Notes: generated by a model not told the origin, from the sequence alone. Counted from the first letter of the stretch, positions 44,887-55,557 are shown. The stretch is 64,000 nucleotides of DNA from Vogesella sp. XCS3 (GCF_020616155.1 NZ_CP085530.1:77501-141500), one strand, 5' to 3'. Program-made: numbers and translations.

Positions 44887-46161
44887 ATGAAAAAATCCAG
44901 CCTGATCCAGACTGCCGTGCTGATGACCCTGGCGACTGCTGCCCAGGCCGCCCCACTGAAAATTTCCTGCGGTGCGGTAGGGCAGGAGCTGGAGCTATGC
45001 AAGCAGTCGGTAGCGGAGTGGAGCAAGAAAACCGGTAACGACGTGCAGGTGGTATCCACCCCCAACGACTCCAACGAGCGTCTGGCGCTGTACCAGCAGA
45101 TCCTCGGCAGCGGTTCCGACAAGATCGACGTGTTCCAGATCGACGTGGTGTGGCCCGGCATCCTGGCCAACCATCTGCTGGACCTGAAACCGTACACCAA
45201 CGGCGCCGAGAAACAACACTTCGCCGGCATCGTCAGCAATAACACCATTGGCGGCCGCCTGCTGGCCATGCCGTGGTTTACCGACGCTGGTGTGCTGTAC
45301 TACCGCAAAGACCTGCTGGAGAAATACAAGCAGCCGGTACCCAAAACCTGGGAAGAGCTGACCGCCAGCGCCAAAAAGATCCAGGACGCCGAGCGCGCGG
45401 CCGGCAACGACAAGATGTGGGGCTATGTATGGCAGGGCCGCGCCTACGAAGGCCTGACTTGCGACGCGCTGGAGTGGGTGGTGAGCTACAAGGGCGGCAC
45501 CATCATCGACGCCGCCAGCGGCAAACCCACCATCAACAACCCGCAAGCGGTGAAAGCGCTGACCACTGCCGCTGGCTGGGTAGGCACCATCACGCCCAAA
45601 GCCGTACTGAACTACGGTGAGGAAGAGGCGCGCGGCGTGTTCCAGGCGGGTAATGCGGTATTCATGCGCAACTGGCCGTACGCCTGGGCGCTGGCGCAAA
45701 AACCGGATAGCGTGGTGAAAGACAAGGTAGGCGTGGTGGCGCTGCCCAAAGGCGGTGCCGACGGCCGTAACGCCGCCACGCTGGGCGGCTGGCAGCTGGC
45801 GGTGTCCAAGTACTCCAAGAACCAGAAACTGGCCGCCGAGCTGGTGACCTACCTCACCAGCAGCAGCGTGCAGAAAATGCGCGCCATCAATGGTGCCTAC
45901 AACCCCACCATCTCGGCGCTGTACCGCGACCCGGAAGTGCTGAAGGCCAACCCCTTCTTTGGCGAGCTGTACAACACCTTCACCAGCGCCGTGGGTCGCC
46001 CGTCCTCGGTATCGGCCGCCCGCTACAACCAGGTGAGCAACCAGTTCTGGAATGCCACCCACGACGTGTTGTCCGGCAAGACCGACGCCCAAACCTCGCT
46101 GGCGCAGCTGGACGCCCAGCTCAAGCGCCTGGCGCCGCAAGGCTTTAGCGCCGCCAAGTAA
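44887..46161 (+). CDS. Sugar ABC transporter substrate-binding protein (alpha-glucoside/trehalose type)
   Basis: A periplasmic binding protein of 424 residues, first gene of a five-gene import and cleavage set. Start at 44887 follows GAGGAGAC and gives a Sec signal (MKKSSLIQTAVLMTLATAAQA). The mature part has the class I sugar-binding pattern (VWPGILANHLLDLKPY, MPWFTDAGVLYYRKDLLEKY, NAVFMRNWPYAWAL). The gene order binding protein - two permeases - GH13 enzyme - ATPase is that of Sinorhizobium aglEFGAK, which imports sucrose, maltose and trehalose. Carried alone, the sequence does not fix the sugar. Confidence 0.9.
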   Translation: MKKSSLIQTAVLMTLATAAQAAPLKISCGAVGQELELCKQSVAEWSKKTGNDVQVVSTPNDSNERLALYQQILGSGSDKIDVFQIDVVWPGILANHLLDLKPYTNGAEKQHFAGIVSNNTIGGRLLAMPWFTDAGVLYYRKDLLEKYKQPVPKTWEELTASAKKIQDAERAAGNDKMWGYVWQGRAYEGLTCDALEWVVSYKGGTIIDAASGKPTINNPQAVKALTTAAGWVGTITPKAVLNYGEEEARGVFQAGNAVFMRNWPYAWALAQKPDSVVKDKVGVVALPKGGADGRNAATLGGWQLAVSKYSKNQKLAAELVTYLTSSSVQKMRAINGAYNPTISALYRDPEVLKANPFFGELYNTFTSAVGRPSSVSAARYNQVSNQFWNATHDVLSGKTDAQTSLAQLDAQLKRLAPQGFSAAK

Positions 46162-46194
46162 GCCCCTGCCTGCCCTGACCGGGGCGGCACCGGC

Positions 46195-46207
46195 TGCGGC
46201 CAACCTT
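46195..46207 (-). repeat. Exact AAGGTTGGCCGCA repeat between binding protein and permease
   Basis: An exact 13-mer in the 74-bp gap. It sits inside a larger hairpin-forming region (ACCGGC ... GGCCGGT) that may limit permease expression relative to the binding protein. Confidence 0.75.
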
Positions 46208-46235
46208 GGCCGGTGCCCGCCCCGCGGAGAACCCT

Positions 46236-47174
46236 ATGTCTAGCCCAACCCTGACCGCCAGCTTGCCGGCGGGCGGTGCCTTGTCGTCGCTGCAGCGCAG
46301 CCGGCAGCGCATGGCCTGGCTGCTGGTGTTGCCCAGCTTGCTGGTGTTGCTGGCCATTGCCGGCCTGCCGCTGGCGCGTACTTTTTTTATGAGCCTGACC
46401 GACGCGCAGCTGTCCGACCTGTCGGCACGGCAGTTTGTCGGCCTGGCCAACTACATCGGCGACGCCGGCGTGCTGGCCGACCCGCAATGGTGGGAGGCGG
46501 TGCGCAATACGCTGTGGTTTGCGCTGCTGTCGGTGTCGCTGGAAACCCTATTCGGCCTGGGCGTGGCGCTGATGCTGAATCACCCGTCGCCGCTGAAAGC
46601 ACTGCTGCGTGCCGCCGTGCTGGTGCCGTGGGCCATCCCCACCGTGGTGTCGGCCAAGATGTGGACCTGGATGCTGCACGACCAGTTTGGCGTGATCAAC
46701 GCCATGCTGCTGTCGGCCGGCCTGATCGACGCGCCGCTGGCGTGGACCGCCGACCCCGACCTGGCCTTTGCCACCATCGTGCTGGTGGACGTGTGGAAGA
46801 CCACGCCGTTCATGGCGCTGCTGATCCTGGCCGCGCTGCAGATGGTGCCGGGCGATTGCTACGAAGCGGCGCGCGTGGACGGCGTGCCCACCTGGTCGGT
46901 GTTCGTCAACATCACGCTACCGCTGATTACCCCGGCGGTGCTGGTGGCGATGATTTTCCGCACGCTGGACGCACTGCGCGTGTTCGACCTGATCTACGTG
47001 ATGACGTCCAACAGCCGCAGCACCAAGAGCATGTCGGTGTACGTGCGCGAACAGCTGATCGACTTCCAGCTGGCCGGCTACGGCTCGGCTGCCGCCACGC
47101 TGCTGTTCCTACTGATTGCGCTGATCACCCTGTGTTACATGGCGCTGGCGCGCCGCCGCATGGAGGGCCACTAA
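46236..47174 (+). CDS. Sugar ABC transporter permease 1 (MalF/AglF-like)
   Basis: 312 residues, six membrane segments. Start at 46236 after a GCGGAGA ribosome site. The ATPase-coupling EAA loop reads CYEAARVDGVPTWSVFVNIT, followed by the typical LPLITPAVLVAMIF. It forms the membrane channel with the following permease and the ATPase at 49773. One base separates it from permease 2, so they are co-translated. Confidence 0.92.
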   Translation: MSSPTLTASLPAGGALSSLQRSRQRMAWLLVLPSLLVLLAIAGLPLARTFFMSLTDAQLSDLSARQFVGLANYIGDAGVLADPQWWEAVRNTLWFALLSVSLETLFGLGVALMLNHPSPLKALLRAAVLVPWAIPTVVSAKMWTWMLHDQFGVINAMLLSAGLIDAPLAWTADPDLAFATIVLVDVWKTTPFMALLILAALQMVPGDCYEAARVDGVPTWSVFVNITLPLITPAVLVAMIFRTLDALRVFDLIYVMTSNSRSTKSMSVYVREQLIDFQLAGYGSAAATLLFLLIALITLCYMALARRRMEGH

Positions 47175-47175
47175 G

Positions 47176-48012
47176 ATGCTGCCCAAACGTTTGCAGGCCA
47201 CCGACCTGGCCTATTACCTGTTGCTGCCGCTGGTGCTGGCGTTCTCGCTATACCCGTTTGCCTACGCCATCGCCAGCTCGTTCAAGCAGGGCAGTGCGCT
47301 GTTTTCCAGCGATTTCTGGCCCAAGACCTGGAGCGCGGCCAACTACGTGGCGGTGTTCGCCGAGCAGCCTTTCGGCCAGAACCTGCTGAACTCGGTGCTG
47401 GTGGCGGGCGGCGTGGTGCTGCTGTCGCTGACCGTGTCCTTGCTGGCGGCCTACGCGCTGGGGCGGGTGCAGTTCCGTGGCCGTGGCGTGCTGATGATGA
47501 CCATCCTGGGCGTGTCGATGTTTCCGCAGGTAGCCATCCTGTCCGGCCTGTTCGAGCTGATCTCCTGGCTGGGCCTGTACGACAGCCTGTGGGCGCTGGT
47601 GCTGTCCGACCTGATCTTTACGCTGCCGTTTACGGTGTGGGTGCTGGTGACCTTCATGCGCGAGCTGCCGCGCGAGCTGGAAGAGGCGGCGCTGATGGAC
47701 GGCGCCGGCGTGCTGACGGTGATCTTCCGCATCTTCCTGCCGCTGCTGTGGCCGGCGGTAGCGGCCACCTCGCTGCTGGCCTTCATCGCGGCGTGGAACG
47801 AGTTTCTGTTTGCGCTCACCTTCACGCTGTCCGGCGAGCAGCGCACGGTGCCGGTGGCCATCGCGCTGATTAGCGGCGCCAGCAGCTACGAACTGCCGTG
47901 GGGCAATATCATGGCCGCCTCGGTGACTGTCACCGTGCCGCTAATCGTGCTGGTGCTGATATTCCAGCGCCAGATCGTGTCGGGCCTGACCGCCGGTGCG
48001 GTAAAAGGCTGA
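47176..48012 (+). CDS. Sugar ABC transporter permease 2 (MalG/AglG-like)
   Basis: 278 residues, six membrane segments. The EAA loop is ELEEAALMDGAGVLTVIFRI followed by FLPLLWPAVAATSLLAF. The C-terminal pattern (QRQIVSGLTAGAVKG) is that of MalG-type permeases. The stop is followed by a 115-bp region holding a long inverted repeat, then by the alpha-glucosidase gene. Confidence 0.92.
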   Translation: MLPKRLQATDLAYYLLLPLVLAFSLYPFAYAIASSFKQGSALFSSDFWPKTWSAANYVAVFAEQPFGQNLLNSVLVAGGVVLLSLTVSLLAAYALGRVQFRGRGVLMMTILGVSMFPQVAILSGLFELISWLGLYDSLWALVLSDLIFTLPFTVWVLVTFMRELPRELEEAALMDGAGVLTVIFRIFLPLLWPAVAATSLLAFIAAWNEFLFALTFTLSGEQRTVPVAIALISGASSYELPWGNIMAASVTVTVPLIVLVLIFQRQIVSGLTAGAVKG

Positions 48013-48022
48013 TTTTATTTTC

Positions 48023-48137
48023 GCCACAGAATACACAGAAAACACGGAAAACACGCCCTGGGGCAATGAGGCAAATGGTTTGAATCGCCAAACATGCTGG
48101 TTTGAATACATGCCGTGGTTTCTGTGTATTCTGTGGC
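48023..48137. repeat. Long inverted repeat upstream of the alpha-glucosidase
   Basis: Arms 48023-48046 and 48114-48137 are 24 bp each and are reverse complements with one mismatch; the outer 19 bp (GCCACAGAATACACAGAAA) match perfectly. A 67-bp unique interior separates them. The right arm ends 3 bp before the ribosome site of the glucosidase gene. It could be an mRNA hairpin, a small non-autonomous element, or a boundary of a moved gene. Confidence 0.85.
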
Positions 48138-48153
48138 TAACGAGGTTTTTGCA

Positions 48154-49770
48154 ATGAAACAGAATCAACACTGGTGGCAAAACACCGTGATTTACCAGAT
48201 TTACCCGCGCAGTTACCAGGATAGTAATGGCGACGGTATCGGCGATTTGCCCGGTATTACCCGCCGCCTGCCGCATATTGCGCAACTGGGCGCCGAGGTG
48301 ATCTGGATTTCCCCGTTTTTTACCTCGCCGATGGCCGATTTCGGTTACGACGTTTCCGATTATTGCAACGTAGACCCGATGTTCGGCACGCTGGACGATT
48401 TTAGCGCCCTGGTTGGCCGCGCCCACGAACTGGGGCTGAAAGTGCTGATCGACCTGGTGCTCAGCCACACATCGGACCAGCACCCGTGGTTTGCCGAAAG
48501 CCGCACCAGCCGCAACAACGCCCGCGCCGACTGGTACGTATGGGCCGACCCGCGCGCCGACGGCACACCGCCCAATAACTGGCTGAGCATTTTTGGTGGC
48601 AGCGCCTGGCAGTGGGACGCCCGCCGCGGCCAGTACTATCTGCACAACTTCCTCAGCAGCCAGCCGGACCTCAACTTCCATCAGCCGGCAGTGCAGGACG
48701 CGGTGCTGGACGTGGCGCGCTTCTGGCTGCAGCTGGGCGTGGACGGCTTCCGGCTGGATACCGTGAACTTCTACACCCACGACGCGCAGCTGCGCGACAA
48801 CCCGCCACAGCCGGCCGGCAGCTACGCCGGCGGCGTGCCGCGCAGCAACCCGTACGCCTTCCAGCGCCATCTGTACGACAAGACGCAGCCGGAAAACCTG
48901 GCCTTCATCCGCCGCCTGCGCCGTCTGTGCGACGAATTCGGCGCCATTACCGTGGGCGAGATCGGCGACGATCTGCAGTACCAGACGCTGCGCGACTACA
49001 CCGCCGGTAGCGAGCTGCTGCACATGGCCTATGTGTTCACGCTGCTCACCGACGAGTGCCACCCGCGCTACCTGCACCGCGTGCTGCAGGAGTACGTGGC
49101 CGAGGCGGGTAACGCCACCGTGTGCTGGGCGCTGTCCAACCACGACAACATCCGCGTGGTCAGCCGCTGGGCGGCGCTGGGCGGCAGCGAGTCGGCGCGC
49201 GCCCGCGTGTTTGCCATGCTGCTCTTGGCGCTGCCGGGGCCGGTGTGCCTTTACCAGGGCGAGGAGCTGGGCTGGCCGGAAGCCGAGATCGGCTACGAGC
49301 AGTTGCAAGACCCGTACGCCAAGGTGCTATGGCCCGAGTTCAAGGGCCGCGACGGCTGCCGCACGCCGATGGCGTGGGACGGCAGCGCCGACGGCGGCTT
49401 CGGCAGTGCGCAGCCGTGGCTGCCGCTGTGGCCGGCGCACCGTGCTGCGGCCGTGGCACAGCAAGCCGCACAGGCGGGCAGCACGCTGGCGTTCTGGCAG
49501 CAGCTGCTGGCCTGGCGCCGCGCGCAGCCAGCCTTGCACGGTGGCGACTTTGTGCTGGGCGCAGCCGACGACAGCCTGCTGCGCTTTGGCCGCAGCGGTG
49601 ATGGCCAGCAGCTGCAGTGCGTGTTCAACCTGGGGAGTACCGCGGCCAACGTGCCGCTGCCGGCTGGCGCCCGCGTACTGTTGCATAGCGATGGTGGCCA
49701 GACCGCCGGAAACGTTATCGAACTGGCGCCGATGTCGGCTGCCTTCATCCAGCTGGCCGTGGAGGGCTGA
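48154..49770 (+). CDS. Alpha-glucosidase, glycoside hydrolase family 13
   Basis: 538 residues, cytoplasmic (no signal). Opens NTVIYQIYPRSYQDSNGDGIGDLPGI, the GH13 oligo-1,6-glucosidase/alpha-glucosidase pattern. Catalytic residues are nucleophile Asp202 (DGFRLDTVN), acid/base Glu269 (GEIGDD) and Asp331 (NHDNIR). It should split alpha-glucosides after import. Since a fructokinase gene lies in the same region, sucrose or an isomer is a good candidate; maltose or trehalose remain possible. ATG at 48154 follows CGAGG. Its end is 2 bp before the ATPase gene. Confidence 0.93.
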   Translation: MKQNQHWWQNTVIYQIYPRSYQDSNGDGIGDLPGITRRLPHIAQLGAEVIWISPFFTSPMADFGYDVSDYCNVDPMFGTLDDFSALVGRAHELGLKVLIDLVLSHTSDQHPWFAESRTSRNNARADWYVWADPRADGTPPNNWLSIFGGSAWQWDARRGQYYLHNFLSSQPDLNFHQPAVQDAVLDVARFWLQLGVDGFRLDTVNFYTHDAQLRDNPPQPAGSYAGGVPRSNPYAFQRHLYDKTQPENLAFIRRLRRLCDEFGAITVGEIGDDLQYQTLRDYTAGSELLHMAYVFTLLTDECHPRYLHRVLQEYVAEAGNATVCWALSNHDNIRVVSRWAALGGSESARARVFAMLLLALPGPVCLYQGEELGWPEAEIGYEQLQDPYAKVLWPEFKGRDGCRTPMAWDGSADGGFGSAQPWLPLWPAHRAAAVAQQAAQAGSTLAFWQQLLAWRRAQPALHGGDFVLGAADDSLLRFGRSGDGQQLQCVFNLGSTAANVPLPAGARVLLHSDGGQTAGNVIELAPMSAAFIQLAVEG

Positions 49771-49772
49771 TC

Positions 49773-50894
49773 ATGAGCGAAATCCGACTGCAGGGCATTC
49801 AAAAGCGCTTTGGTGGCAACCCCATCCTGGCCGACATCAACCTGACCATCGCGCCGGGCGAGTTCTGCGTGTTCATCGGCCCGTCCGGTTGCGGCAAATC
49901 CACGCTGCTGCGGCTGATCGCCGGCCTAGACGACGCCAGCGGCGGCGAGCTGTATATCGATGGCCGCTGCGTGAACGAGGTGCCACCGGCGCAGCGCGAC
50001 GTGGCGATGGTGTTCCAGAGCTACGCGCTGTACCCGCACATGACGGTGTACGACAACATGGCCTTCGGCCTGCGCCACCTGAAACTGGGCAAGGCCGAGG
50101 TGGAGCGCCGCGTGCGCAGCGCCGCCGAGTCGCTGCACCTTACTGCGCTGCTGGACCGCAAGCCGGGCGCGCTGTCCGGCGGCCAGCGCCAGCGCGTGGC
50201 GATTGGCCGCGCCATCGTACGCCAGCCCAAGGTGTTTCTGTTTGACGAGCCGCTGTCCAACCTGGACGCCTCGCTGCGCGTGAAAACGCGGGTGGAGATT
50301 GCCCGTCTGCACCGCGAGCTGGGCCGCGCCAGCATGGTGTACGTGACGCACGACCAGGTAGAAGCGATGACGCTGGCCGACAAGATCGTGCTGCTCAAGC
50401 CGCTGGCCGGGCAGGAGGGCGTACCCAGCATTGCGCAGGTGGGCCACCCGCTGGAGTTGTACCACCACCCGAAAAACCGTTTTGTCGCGGGCTTTATCGG
50501 CTCGCCGGGCATGAACTTCTTCCCGGCCGAGGTCAGTATGGCGCGCAGCGACGGCCTGCAGTGCCAGGCCGGTACCGCCACCTTGCTGGCGGCGGTGAAT
50601 GCGGCCGGCCAGCTGGCGGGCAGTACGGTGACGCTGGGCGTGCGCCCAGAGCACGTGCAGGTGGGCGAGGGCAGCCTGCTTGGCCGCATCAGCCACCTGG
50701 AACACCTGGGTGAGCACAGCTATGCCTACCTGGAAACCGACCTGTCGCCGGCGCCGCTGGTGGTCAAGCTGACGGGTAGCGCTGCGGCTATTGGCGATAG
50801 CTTGCGCTTTGCGCTGCCGGCCGGGCGCGTGCACGTGTTCGACGCAGCCGATGAGGCGTTGCCCAGGTTGGCCGCCAGTGCGGCCGCAGCCTAG
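49773..50894 (+). CDS. Sugar ABC transporter ATP-binding protein (MalK/UgpC/AglK type)
   Basis: 373 residues. Walker A GPSGCGKST (residues about 36-44), signature LSGGQRQR, Walker B VFLFDEPLSNLD and switch His in YVTHDQVEAMTLADKI. The C-terminal 130 residues form the OB-fold regulatory domain found in MalK. It energises the two permeases encoded before the glucosidase. It ends the five-gene set and is followed by a terminator. Confidence 0.94.
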   Translation: MSEIRLQGIQKRFGGNPILADINLTIAPGEFCVFIGPSGCGKSTLLRLIAGLDDASGGELYIDGRCVNEVPPAQRDVAMVFQSYALYPHMTVYDNMAFGLRHLKLGKAEVERRVRSAAESLHLTALLDRKPGALSGGQRQRVAIGRAIVRQPKVFLFDEPLSNLDASLRVKTRVEIARLHRELGRASMVYVTHDQVEAMTLADKIVLLKPLAGQEGVPSIAQVGHPLELYHHPKNRFVAGFIGSPGMNFFPAEVSMARSDGLQCQAGTATLLAAVNAAGQLAGSTVTLGVRPEHVQVGEGSLLGRISHLEHLGEHSYAYLETDLSPAPLVVKLTGSAAAIGDSLRFALPAGRVHVFDAADEALPRLAASAAAA

Positions 50895-50912
50895 GGGGGC
50901 GATGTGGGTTTG

Positions 50913-50940
50913 AATAAAGGCACCGGTGGGTGCCTTTATT
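50913..50940 (+). terminator. Terminator after the sugar ABC operon
   Basis: Perfect stem AATAAAGGCACC / GGTGCCTTTATT with a GGTG loop and TTATTT tail. The porin gene therefore has its own promoter. Confidence 0.85.
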
Positions 50941-51125
50941 TATTTGTGCTGTATTTCAAATGTTAATGCAGAGTTTTGTTTGTGAATAATGTTTTGTTGC
51001 TGGTAACCAATTTGTGTCGGGAAATGGTGATTTTTATTTTGTAATGTATTGGCTACATTTTGTGCAGCGTTTTAAATGGTTTTCACCGGCAAGCGCTGGA
51101 AAATAAACACAAACGGAGACAAAGC

Positions 51126-52091
51126 ATGAACCAGAAACATATTGCCCTGCTGATTGCCAGTACCCTGATGGCCGGCCACGCCTTTGCCCTGGATGGTGAC
51201 ATCAAATTTACCGGTAAGGCCGAAGTCGGCATGGCATCCAAAAAAGAAAATGGTATTAGCAACCGTGCGGTAGAAGACGGTGGTTCCGAATTGAATGTGG
51301 TAGGTAGTGCAGATATTGGTAACGGCCTGAAAGCGCTGCTGCAGGTAAATACCGATATTAAACTGGATAATAATAAAGGCACCGATCATTTTGCCAATGG
51401 TGATACCTTTGTCGGCTTGCAGGGTGATTTTGGTACGGTAAAAGTAGGCCGTGGCATTAATGCCTATGGGGATGGCTATTTCAAGGCCAACCTGTACGCC
51501 TACGACGTGGGCCCGGACCGTGGCGATATTGCCAGTGGCGGTGGTAGCAGCCGTGGTGCCTTCAAGTACGAAGCACCGAACCTGAATGGCCTGGCGCTGT
51601 CGTTCAGCTACTCGCCGGGGGAAGACAAAACCACTACCCAGCAGCGTCCGACTGACGCCTGGGCCGCCAGCGGTACCTACGAGCAAGGCATGTTTGGTGC
51701 GCGCCTGTCGTTTGGCCAGCAAAAAGTGGCAGCTGGTGGCACGCTGAAAGACACCTTGCTGGCATTCAAGGTAGTGCCGGCGGCTGGCCTGACCCTGGCG
51801 ACCGAGTTCAACAATTCCAAGAATGCCAGCGGCCCGACGCAGAAAAGCGTGGGCGTGTACGCCGAGTACAAGCCGCAGCGTGTTGGTGTACGTGCCGGCT
51901 ATATCAATACCAAGGATTATGGTTATGTGAACGGCGGCAAACACAAGGTAAACTTGCTGGGTGCCGATTACGACCTGTCCGGCAAGGACAGCCGCTTCCA
52001 GACCAGCCTGTTCCTCGAATACAAGTCCGACAAGAAGAACAACAAACAGCGTGACAACTATCTGTTTGGTGGTGTGCACATCGGCTTCTGA
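51126..52091 (+). CDS. Outer-membrane porin (Gram-negative, beta-proteobacterial type)
   Basis: 321 residues with signal peptide MNQKHIALLIASTLMAGHAFA (cut after Ala21). The mature protein begins LDGDIKFTGKAEVGM and ends with the outer-membrane signature aromatic Phe (HIGF). It alternates polar and hydrophobic residues as expected of a 16-strand barrel, including GLQGDFGTVKVGRGINA, typical of Porin_4. Placed after the sugar ABC genes and before fructokinase, it may admit the same sugar. An AT-rich leader of about 185 bp precedes it. Confidence 0.9.
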   Translation: MNQKHIALLIASTLMAGHAFALDGDIKFTGKAEVGMASKKENGISNRAVEDGGSELNVVGSADIGNGLKALLQVNTDIKLDNNKGTDHFANGDTFVGLQGDFGTVKVGRGINAYGDGYFKANLYAYDVGPDRGDIASGGGSSRGAFKYEAPNLNGLALSFSYSPGEDKTTTQQRPTDAWAASGTYEQGMFGARLSFGQQKVAAGGTLKDTLLAFKVVPAAGLTLATEFNNSKNASGPTQKSVGVYAEYKPQRVGVRAGYINTKDYGYVNGGKHKVNLLGADYDLSGKDSRFQTSLFLEYKSDKKNNKQRDNYLFGGVHIGF

Positions 52092-52137
52092 TGCCGTTGT
52101 GTATGGCAGCGCAAGCTGCCGGTTCGCGAGGTCTTGG

Positions 52138-52163
52138 CCTGCCGCTTTGCGGCAGGTTTTTTT
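52138..52163 (+). terminator. Terminator after the porin gene
   Basis: CCTGCCGC-TTT-GCGGCAGG stem with a TTTTTTT tail. It partly separates the fructokinase gene from the porin; the ribosome site of the former lies only 5-10 bp on. Confidence 0.9.
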
Positions 52164-52178
52164 CATGCAGGAGACGCA

Positions 52179-53114
52179 ATGACACAGCCCTTACCGGCCT
52201 TGCTCTGTTTTGGCGAGGCCTTGACCGACATGATCATCCAGCCCGACGGGCGCTGGCTGTCGCGCCCCGGTGGTGCGCCGTGGAACGTGGCGCGCATTCT
52301 GGCCGGCTGGGGGTTGCCTGCGGCGTTTGCCGGTGCCATCAGCCGCGACTGCTTTGGCGATGCCTTGCTGGCGGCCAGCTGTGACGCCGGGCTGGATGTG
52401 CGCTATCTGCAGCAGGTGGATGCCTCGCCGCTATTGGCCATGGTGTACAGCACGCAGCCACCGAAATATTTCTTTGTTGGTGACCGCAGCGCCGATTTGC
52501 ATTTTGATGCGGCCAACTTGCCGCCGGGTTGGCCGCAGGCGGCGCGCTGGGCGCTGTTTGGCGGCATCAGCCTGGCGCGGCCGCCGCTGGCTGGCCTCCT
52601 GTTGGCGCAGGCCAGGCTACTGAAGGCGGCGGGTGCGCGCATCGCCTACGATCCGAACTTTCGCGTGGCGATGGACGCCGACTACGACGACATGCTGCGC
52701 CAGATGGTGGCACTGGCCGACGTAGTGAAGGTGTCGGACGAAGACCTGACCGGCTTGTTCCGCCACCACGACCAGGCAGCCGCGCTGGCCACCTTGCGGC
52801 AATGGAACCCGCAGGCGTGGGTGTTGTACACGCGCGGGGCGGCTGGTGCGCAATTACTGGTGGGGGAGACAGCCTGGCAGATGGCACCGCCTGCGGTGGC
52901 AGTAGTGGATACGGTAGGCGCGGGCGACGCCAGCATGGCCGGCTTGCTCACCAGCCTGTGGCAGACACCCCAGGCTGCACCGGCGCAGCATCTGGCTGCG
53001 GCCGTGGCCAGTGGCAGCGCCGCCTGTGGTGTGGCGGGCGCGACCATTCCCTTGCGCAGTGCGGTAGATGCGCTGTGCCAGCAATACTTGCCGCAAGTGG
53101 CTGCGGTAGGGTAA
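52179..53114 (+). CDS. Fructokinase / PfkB-family carbohydrate kinase
   Basis: 311 residues of the ribokinase fold. N-terminal signature PGGAPWNVARILAGWG and C-terminal ATP and base motif VDTVGAGDASMAG, with the catalytic Asp in GAGD. Best fit is a bacterial fructokinase, which makes fructose-6-phosphate. ATG 52179 follows AGGAGA. In context it would phosphorylate fructose freed by the alpha-glucosidase. Confidence 0.88.
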   Translation: MTQPLPALLCFGEALTDMIIQPDGRWLSRPGGAPWNVARILAGWGLPAAFAGAISRDCFGDALLAASCDAGLDVRYLQQVDASPLLAMVYSTQPPKYFFVGDRSADLHFDAANLPPGWPQAARWALFGGISLARPPLAGLLLAQARLLKAAGARIAYDPNFRVAMDADYDDMLRQMVALADVVKVSDEDLTGLFRHHDQAAALATLRQWNPQAWVLYTRGAAGAQLLVGETAWQMAPPAVAVVDTVGAGDASMAGLLTSLWQTPQAAPAQHLAAAVASGSAACGVAGATIPLRSAVDALCQQYLPQVAAVG

Positions 53115-53170
53115 TGCAGCAGTCCGCGCTGCCGTTGGTACAGGCCGGCAGCCCATGCACCGAAAAGCAC

Positions 53171-53192
53171 AAGGCCGCCCGAGGGCGGCCTT
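53171..53192. terminator. Bidirectional terminator between fructokinase and mscL
   Basis: AAGGCCGCCC-GA-GGGCGGCCTT, a perfect 10-bp stem between convergent genes. No strong T-tract on the plus strand; TGCTTTTCGG follows it on the minus strand. Confidence 0.75.
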
Positions 53193-53206
53193 GCTGCTGC
53201 TGGGGC

Positions 53207-53671
53207 TTAGTCCAGCTGCGAGGTGCAGCACGGGCAGCGGGTGGCTTTCACCGGAATGCTGGACAGGCAGTAGCGGCATTCCTTGGTGGTGACTTCGGCT
53301 GGGACATCGGCCACTTTTTCTTCGCGCTTCAGGCGGTTGATCACTTTTACCAGCATGAAGATGGCGAAGGCCACGATGGTAAAGCTGACCAAAGCATTGA
53401 TGAACAGGCCGATATTCAGGGTCACGGCGCCGGCTTCCTTGGCGGCGGCAACGGACGCGTACGGGGCGGCCGCCTTGGCGCCTTCCTTCAGCACGATAAA
53501 CAGGTTGGCGAAGTCGACATTGCCGATCAGCAGGCCGATGGGCGGCATGATCACATCGTCTACCAGCGACTTGACGATGGCGCCGAAGGCACCACCGATT
53601 ACCACACCGACGGCCAGGTCGATCACGTTGCCGCGCATGGCAAATTCGCGGAATTCTTTCAGTACGGACAT
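53207..53671 (-). CDS. mscL: Large-conductance mechanosensitive channel MscL with C-terminal zinc-ribbon-like tail
   Basis: Tension-gated channel that releases solutes on hypo-osmotic shock. 154 residues: [20 protein letters not shown] at the N-terminus, TM1 ([17 protein letters not shown]), TM2 ([19 protein letters not shown]), then a cytoplasmic helix. The last 25 residues carry an added four-cysteine motif, CRYC and CPCC with 11 residues between, like a zinc ribbon. Standard E. coli MscL lacks it. The tail could sense redox state or metal or aid assembly. Confidence 0.93.
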   Translation of the reverse strand: MSVLKEFREFAMRGNVIDLAVGVVIGGAFGAIVKSLVDDVIMPPIGLLIGNVDFANLFIVLKEGAKAAAPYASVAAAKEAGAVTLNIGLFINALVSFTIVAFAIFMLVKVINRLKREEKVADVPAEVTTKECRYCLSSIPVKATRCPCCTSQLD

Positions 53672-53837
53672 GTGTGCCCCCCTTTTAATTTTGTAATGGA
53701 AATTAACAAGCCAGATAAGTATCGGACGAAAATCAGGAAAATTGAAGCTTGGTACTCGATTTGATTATGTAGCATGCAAATGCAGTCCTGACTGTTTAGA
53801 TTTAGCTTAATAACGGTGCGTAAGCGCAGCCAGAAAA

Positions 53838-53862
53838 GCAAAACCCCGGCAGGGCCGGGGTG
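53838..53862 (-). terminator. lldP terminator
   Basis: On the minus strand: CCCCGGC / GCCGGGG stem followed by TTTTGCTTTTC, 28 bp after the lldP stop codon. Confidence 0.85.
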
Positions 53863-53889
53863 TGTGGGGTGATGCGCAGCAAGTGCGAA

Positions 53890-55557
<1,668 letters not shown>

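Noticed and set aside
44995..49308. Long minus-strand frames (402 and 455 codons) opposite the sugar operon
   Set aside because: Shadow frames over the binding protein, permeases and glucosidase, which are well supported.
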